From NCBI RefSeq assembly GCF_042885655.1, contig NZ_JBHVRO010000001.1, positions 372,001 through 436,000 of the forward strand: 64,000 bases of DNA, given 5' to 3'. Positions 61,059 through 64,000 of the stretch are shown in pieces. The stretch comes from Psychrobacillus sp042885655 (GTDB taxonomy: Bacteria; Bacillota; Bacilli; Bacillales_A; Planococcaceae). Position numbers and translations under genes: made by a program. The notes under the pieces were generated by a model that did not search any database, had not been told where the DNA came from, and saw only the letters and a program-made list of their open reading frames with translations. Each line of letters opens with the position of its first letter. Position 1 is the stretch's first letter.

Positions 61059-62168
61059 ATGCAGATAATGAACAAGTATTATCGTACGAGTGTGAGTATG
61101 GTCTACATTATGACTAATAATGAAGTAATGAATGAAATCATTGCCTTTTACCGGGACGTGAATGGAATGCTCACTTTTGTCGGATCTTACCCGACACATG
61201 GTAGAGGTACTGGAACAAAGGAAGTATCCACTGCAACAGCAAACGATGGCGTTGATCCACTTGCTTCACAAGGTGCCCTAACTTTGTCCCGTGACGGACG
61301 TTTCCTACTTGCAGTTAACGCAGGAAGTCATAGTATCAGTAGTTTCATCATAACCGAAAGTGGAACACCTGTCCTTGTGGATGTTAAGCCATCAGGAGGT
61401 GCTCAGCCCAATAGTGTGAATATGTTTGGTACTCTTGTCTATGTTTCCAATGTAGGTAATGCTGCAAATAATTTTTCATCTAATATCACTGGATTTCACA
61501 TCGATGATAACGGACGCATTACTCCTATTCCCGGATCCACCCAATCTCTCAGTACTTTTAATGCCCAACCGGCGCAGGTTCTATTTACTCCTGATGGCAG
61601 TAAAATCCTTGTATCCGAACTTACTTCAAGCCATCTAAGTGTATTCAATGTAAATAAAAATGGGACGGTTACAGGACCAATCGTAAATGATTCATATGGC
61701 CAAGGACCATTGGGCACTTATTTTCTATCCTCTGGAATACTATTAGTAACAGAAGCAGCTTCAAACGCGCTTTCTTCTTATTCATTGAGCACCGACGGGA
61801 TCCTTCATGTGATTAGCGGCTCTGTACCAAACGGATATAAGACTGCTTGCTGGGTTGTACCAACTAAGGATGAGCGTTTTGCATTCATTACTAACACTTT
61901 AAGCGGCACTATCTCCACCTACCGAATCGATCCCAATGGTGCACTGTCGGTGGTACGGCATATTTCCAGTACTCCGCCAGGTATAGCACCAGGTCTGCCT
62001 ATGGATGTTGGAGTGAGTAAAGATGGTAGGCATTTTTACACTCTTAACGGAAATCAGGGGACAGTATCAGTATTTAATATCCAAAATGAAGGTAGTCTAG
62101 TAAGATTGCAAATTGCTGCATGGACTAACTTTCCTTACTATGGATCGCAAGGTTTAGCTGTTCTTTGA
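61059..62168 (+). CDS. Beta-propeller fold lactonase-like protein
   Basis: 369 residues made of repeated YVTN/lactonase-type blades (GALTLSRDGRFLLAVNAGSHSISSFIIT; QVLFTPDGSKILVSELTSSHLSVFNV; DVGVSKDGRHFYTLNGNQGTVSVF). It matches the seven-bladed 6-phosphogluconolactonase-like group (YkgB-like). The family spans true lactonases and unknown-function propellers. No signal peptide is evident. RBS AAGGAGGAG. It stands alone; no pentose-phosphate gene is adjacent. Confidence 0.88.
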   Translation: MQIMNKYYRTSVSMVYIMTNNEVMNEIIAFYRDVNGMLTFVGSYPTHGRGTGTKEVSTATANDGVDPLASQGALTLSRDGRFLLAVNAGSHSISSFIITESGTPVLVDVKPSGGAQPNSVNMFGTLVYVSNVGNAANNFSSNITGFHIDDNGRITPIPGSTQSLSTFNAQPAQVLFTPDGSKILVSELTSSHLSVFNVNKNGTVTGPIVNDSYGQGPLGTYFLSSGILLVTEAASNALSSYSLSTDGILHVISGSVPNGYKTACWVVPTKDERFAFITNTLSGTISTYRIDPNGALSVVRHISSTPPGIAPGLPMDVGVSKDGRHFYTLNGNQGTVSVFNIQNEGSLVRLQIAAWTNFPYYGSQGLAVL

Positions 62169-62486
62169 TTCTAATGGCTTTTCCATACTGGATGGAATAA
62201 TAAAAGTGCGATGAGAAGTATCTATTTTGAAACCGCATTATGCTCGTCTATCTGGCTTCGAAAAATGCTATTTCGCCCGTTGCTCTTTGTAAAGAGCGTT
62301 GTCGCAAGTAGTGTATGAGGTTTCCAATTGCGTATACTAGTCTGATAGTACAATGAGAATGCCTATGCTAATGGAATTCTCGTAGTAAAGTCTTGGAGTA
62401 TTTGGTCGTCAAAATAATAACCATATGTATCATTAATTGCTTTAAAACTGTTTATATCAAGAAGCAGCTAGGGTAGAGGTTGTACT
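62169..62486. other. Intergenic region, no gene seen
   Basis: About 310 bp. A GCTCTTT-GT-AAAGAGC hairpin is at about 62281-62298. No terminator with a T run directly behind the lactonase-like gene. Confidence 0.35.
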
Positions 62487-62639
62487 ATGTTGCAAATTCA
62501 ATTTAAATTAATTGATATTAATGGAGTACCAGTTATTTCCTTACCTAAAAAGTTGGAATTAATAGCTTTTAGGAATCTAGTAATTGATTGACTAAAAGAA
62601 AAAGATAAGTTTTATCAGACTAGGAAGAAATTAAGTTGA
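62487..62639 (+). pseudogene. Small gene of about 50 codons interrupted by an in-frame TGA
   Basis: ATG at 62487 (AGAGGT upstream) reads MLQIQFKLIDINGVPVISLP, KKLELIAFRNLVID, TGA (62589-62591), then LKEKDKFYQTRKKLS and TGA in the same frame. A terminator follows at 62670-62702. Family not recognised. Confidence 0.35.
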
Positions 62640-62669
62640 TAATCCTAAGATATTTAACATTAAATTGTA

Positions 62670-62702
62670 AAACCACTCCAAAAAAGGAGTGGCTTTCTCT
62701 TA
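62670..62702 (+). terminator. Terminator after the small interrupted gene
   Basis: CCACTCC / GGAGTGG stem with an A-rich loop, followed by CTTTC. Confidence 0.7.
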
Positions 62703-62882
62703 TATGTTAATGTATATTTTATGGTCAAACTCTACTTTGTGTTTAGATACATCAAGGAGAACCCTGTCGGTTTTTGCGAAAAAGTAAGAGCACACTCTAA
62801 TTTGATGAAGAGGTGCAGTTCTATTATTTGAAGAATGACCAAATATTAAAAATGTCTAGATTCCTTCACTTGTTTTCCTACT

Positions 62883-63353
62883 TTAATATTCTCCTTTAAT
62901 TACAAAGTACGAGCCCCGAATTGTTCCAGCTAGTTTAGACTTCTGCCTAGCAAACTTAAACTTTCCTTCTAGCTCCTTTGGTATCTCCATCTCTTCAGAA
63001 AGCTTAAAACCAACAGCTCGCTTCTTAGGGCCATCAACATCAACCGTATACATGACGTTGAGCACAAGACCATCCTCATAAATGACGTAGGCAAATTGGA
63101 TATTTTCCACTTGGAAACGCGATGTTTCTAAAGGTTTGGCCGCAAACTCAATATCACGTTCTACTTTCAAAATTCGGTTCACATAATCAAGGGTCTCCTG
63201 GCTTTCGCTAGCTGGTATAACCGTAAATTCATGCTTGTATTTGTTCATAAAGTAACGGGCTTCATTAGCGCGTAAACCAGCAAGCGCTTCTGCTACGGGT
63301 GAAGACTCTAAACCAACCGTAGACACATTTTTAAAATCGACGATATAGGACAT
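62883..63353 (-). CDS. Conserved hypothetical protein beside a GyrI-like protein
   Basis: 156 residues from MSYIVDFKNVSTVGLESSPV; AAAGGAGA lies about 8 nt upstream, so the longer frame to 63410 is not the start. It is a soluble alpha/beta protein without signal peptide (pattern NEARYFMNKYKHEFTVIPAS..., RFQVENIQFAYVIYEDGLV). I cannot assign a family. It follows the GyrI-like gene by 22 bp and is probably in its operon. Confidence 0.7.
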   Translation of the reverse strand: MSYIVDFKNVSTVGLESSPVAEALAGLRANEARYFMNKYKHEFTVIPASESQETLDYVNRILKVERDIEFAAKPLETSRFQVENIQFAYVIYEDGLVLNVMYTVDVDGPKKRAVGFKLSEEMEIPKELEGKFKFARQKSKLAGTIRGSYFVIKGEY

Positions 63354-63375
63354 TTCCATCTCTCCTTTTATCACT

Positions 63376-63855
63376 TTATTTCCTAACAACAGGAATCCAC
63401 ATTTCACCATATACTAAGTCGTTTTGTTGCCCCATCTCAACCGTAGTATTTGGACCACCAACATAGGCAAAATCCTTTGCTTCTGGTAAGACTTGACCAA
63501 AGGCAATGCCAGCTAGCTTATTACTCAACTCATCAGCCGTATTCGCTTCCCCTTTAACAATAAGGTATTCCCCTTTAGGAAATTGGATTACTCTCGTTGC
63601 TTCTGGTATCGATGCTTCTGTCATGACACCAGCATAATGCATCATCTTATTATTCACTGCTTCGTTCACGGCAAAAACGTAATCATTTGTAGCTATGGAT
63701 TTTAAAGTGTCAAGCGTTCCATCTTGGCTGACAGTCTGCCAAAAGTCTGCCTTTTCCTTGTTTATGCCAGCAAAGTCTGTGTAATCGCTCTTAAGCTCAG
63801 TTCCAATTCCTAAAACTGTAAAGCTGTCTTTTTCTCCTAGGATATAATCCGCCAT
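63376..63855 (-). CDS. GyrI-like / AraC-type effector-binding domain protein (YobU-like)
   Basis: 159 residues from MADYILGEKDSFTVLGIGTE, with AAGGAAGG upstream (the frame extends to 63888 without RBS). The fold is the SHS2/GyrI-like small-molecule binding domain (FAGINKEKADFWQTV, then ATRVIQFPKGEYLIVKGEAN and YGEMWIPVVRK). There is no DNA-binding domain, so it may bind a ligand alone. A regulator gene starts divergently at 63966, as with yobU/yobV in B. subtilis. Confidence 0.85.
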   Translation of the reverse strand: MADYILGEKDSFTVLGIGTELKSDYTDFAGINKEKADFWQTVSQDGTLDTLKSIATNDYVFAVNEAVNNKMMHYAGVMTEASIPEATRVIQFPKGEYLIVKGEANTADELSNKLAGIAFGQVLPEAKDFAYVGGPNTTVEMGQQNDLVYGEMWIPVVRK

Positions 63856-63965
63856 ATTCAAAACCTTCCTTTTTTTAAAATTAATCAAATGATTTGTCTT
63901 TTCACTTGATAGGTTTATAATAACCTTAAATTATGTCAAAAAATGATACTGTTTAGGAGATCACA

Positions 63966-64000
63966 ATGAAAAAAGTTGAACGGATTAATATCATCATGCG
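63966..64000 (+). CDS. Start of a regulator, probably WYL/HTH type (partial)
   Basis: ATG preceded by AGGAGATCAC encodes MKKVERINIIMR before the window ends. The beginning KKVERIN.IMR is typical of WYL-domain (YobV/YafY-like) regulators that start with a helix-turn-helix. Divergent position from the GyrI-like gene supports this. Confidence 0.5.
   Translation, partial: MKKVERINIIM

Noticed and set aside
26399..62639. Stop-codon recoding as a reason for in-frame stops
   Set aside because: TAA, TAG and TGA are all involved and no recoding element is evident, so gene decay or sequence error is simpler.

Overview
The window looks like chromosomal DNA of a low-GC, endospore-forming member of the Bacillales, possibly Planococcaceae such as Psychrobacillus or Lysinibacillus; the genus is inference. 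Support comes from an alpha/beta small acid-soluble spore protein (6334-6606), the spore photoproduct lyase pair splA-splB (8909-10176), a YjcZ-type sporulation miniprotein (13557-13688), strong AGGAGG-type ribosome binding sites, AT-rich intergenic DNA and many hairpin-plus-T-run terminators. I saw no rRNA, tRNA, CRISPR array, intact transposase or prophage.

Layout. 0.2-3.2 kb: a three-gene operon for extracytoplasmic acyl transfer (DUF4358 lipoprotein, MBOAT acyltransferase, DHHW/SGNH protein). 3.4-14 kb: mixed metabolic and spore genes (YciI-like, degenerate class-A-beta-lactamase-like hydrolase, Ala/Ser/Asn-rich DUF2892-like protein, SASP, isochorismatase-type hydrolase, splAB, DUF4188, PgeF/YlmD, Gfo/Idh/MocA oxidoreductase, YjcZ). 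14-16 kb: LysR regulator plus YitT membrane protein. 16.5-26 kb: a signalling and surface locus with a 1002-residue sensor carrying two kinase modules, a BTAD-type response regulator abutting it, and two large secreted proteins, one with cohesin-like, InlB-B-like and cadherin-like domains, the other with five 76-residue repeats. 26-34 kb: more envelope genes (M28 peptidase with a nonsense codon in its lipoprotein signal, a secreted SbsC-like helical protein, a family-10 glycosyl-hydrolase-like protein, a LysM/NlpC cell-wall hydrolase). 34.7-40 kb: chemoreceptor, alpha/beta hydrolase, and a PH/zinc-ribbon plus SPFH/SHOCT pair. 40.4-41 kb: a TPR pseudogene with three in-frame stops. 41.4-44.5 kb: an EVE-domain McrB with McrC, a modified-DNA restriction system.

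44.9-47.7 kb: a guanine-type purine riboswitch with an almost ideal promoter and a terminator leads a nucleoside hydrolase and a nucleoside:H+ symporter, so purine salvage appears to be under ligand control. 48.3-51.8 kb: an XRE-cupin regulator, an EutH-like permease and an aminopeptidase P, without any other eut gene. 52.6-56.4 kb: an SGNH hydrolase and the ytbE-ytbD / ytcD divergon. 56.8-60.5 kb: a two-permease ABC exporter and an ArsR-type regulator that share an operator sequence. 61-64 kb: a beta-propeller lactonase-like protein and a small locus of GyrI-like and unknown proteins divergent from a partial regulator.

The strongest unexplained signal is a roughly 50-bp palindromic element present five times between 37.9 and 53.4 kb, always on the + strand and 100-210 bp behind a + strand stop codon. 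Other signals are a perfect 20-bp-arm palindrome at 30916-30956, a three-fold 22-bp-periodic box array upstream of the LysM hydrolase, and several genes broken only by in-frame stops.
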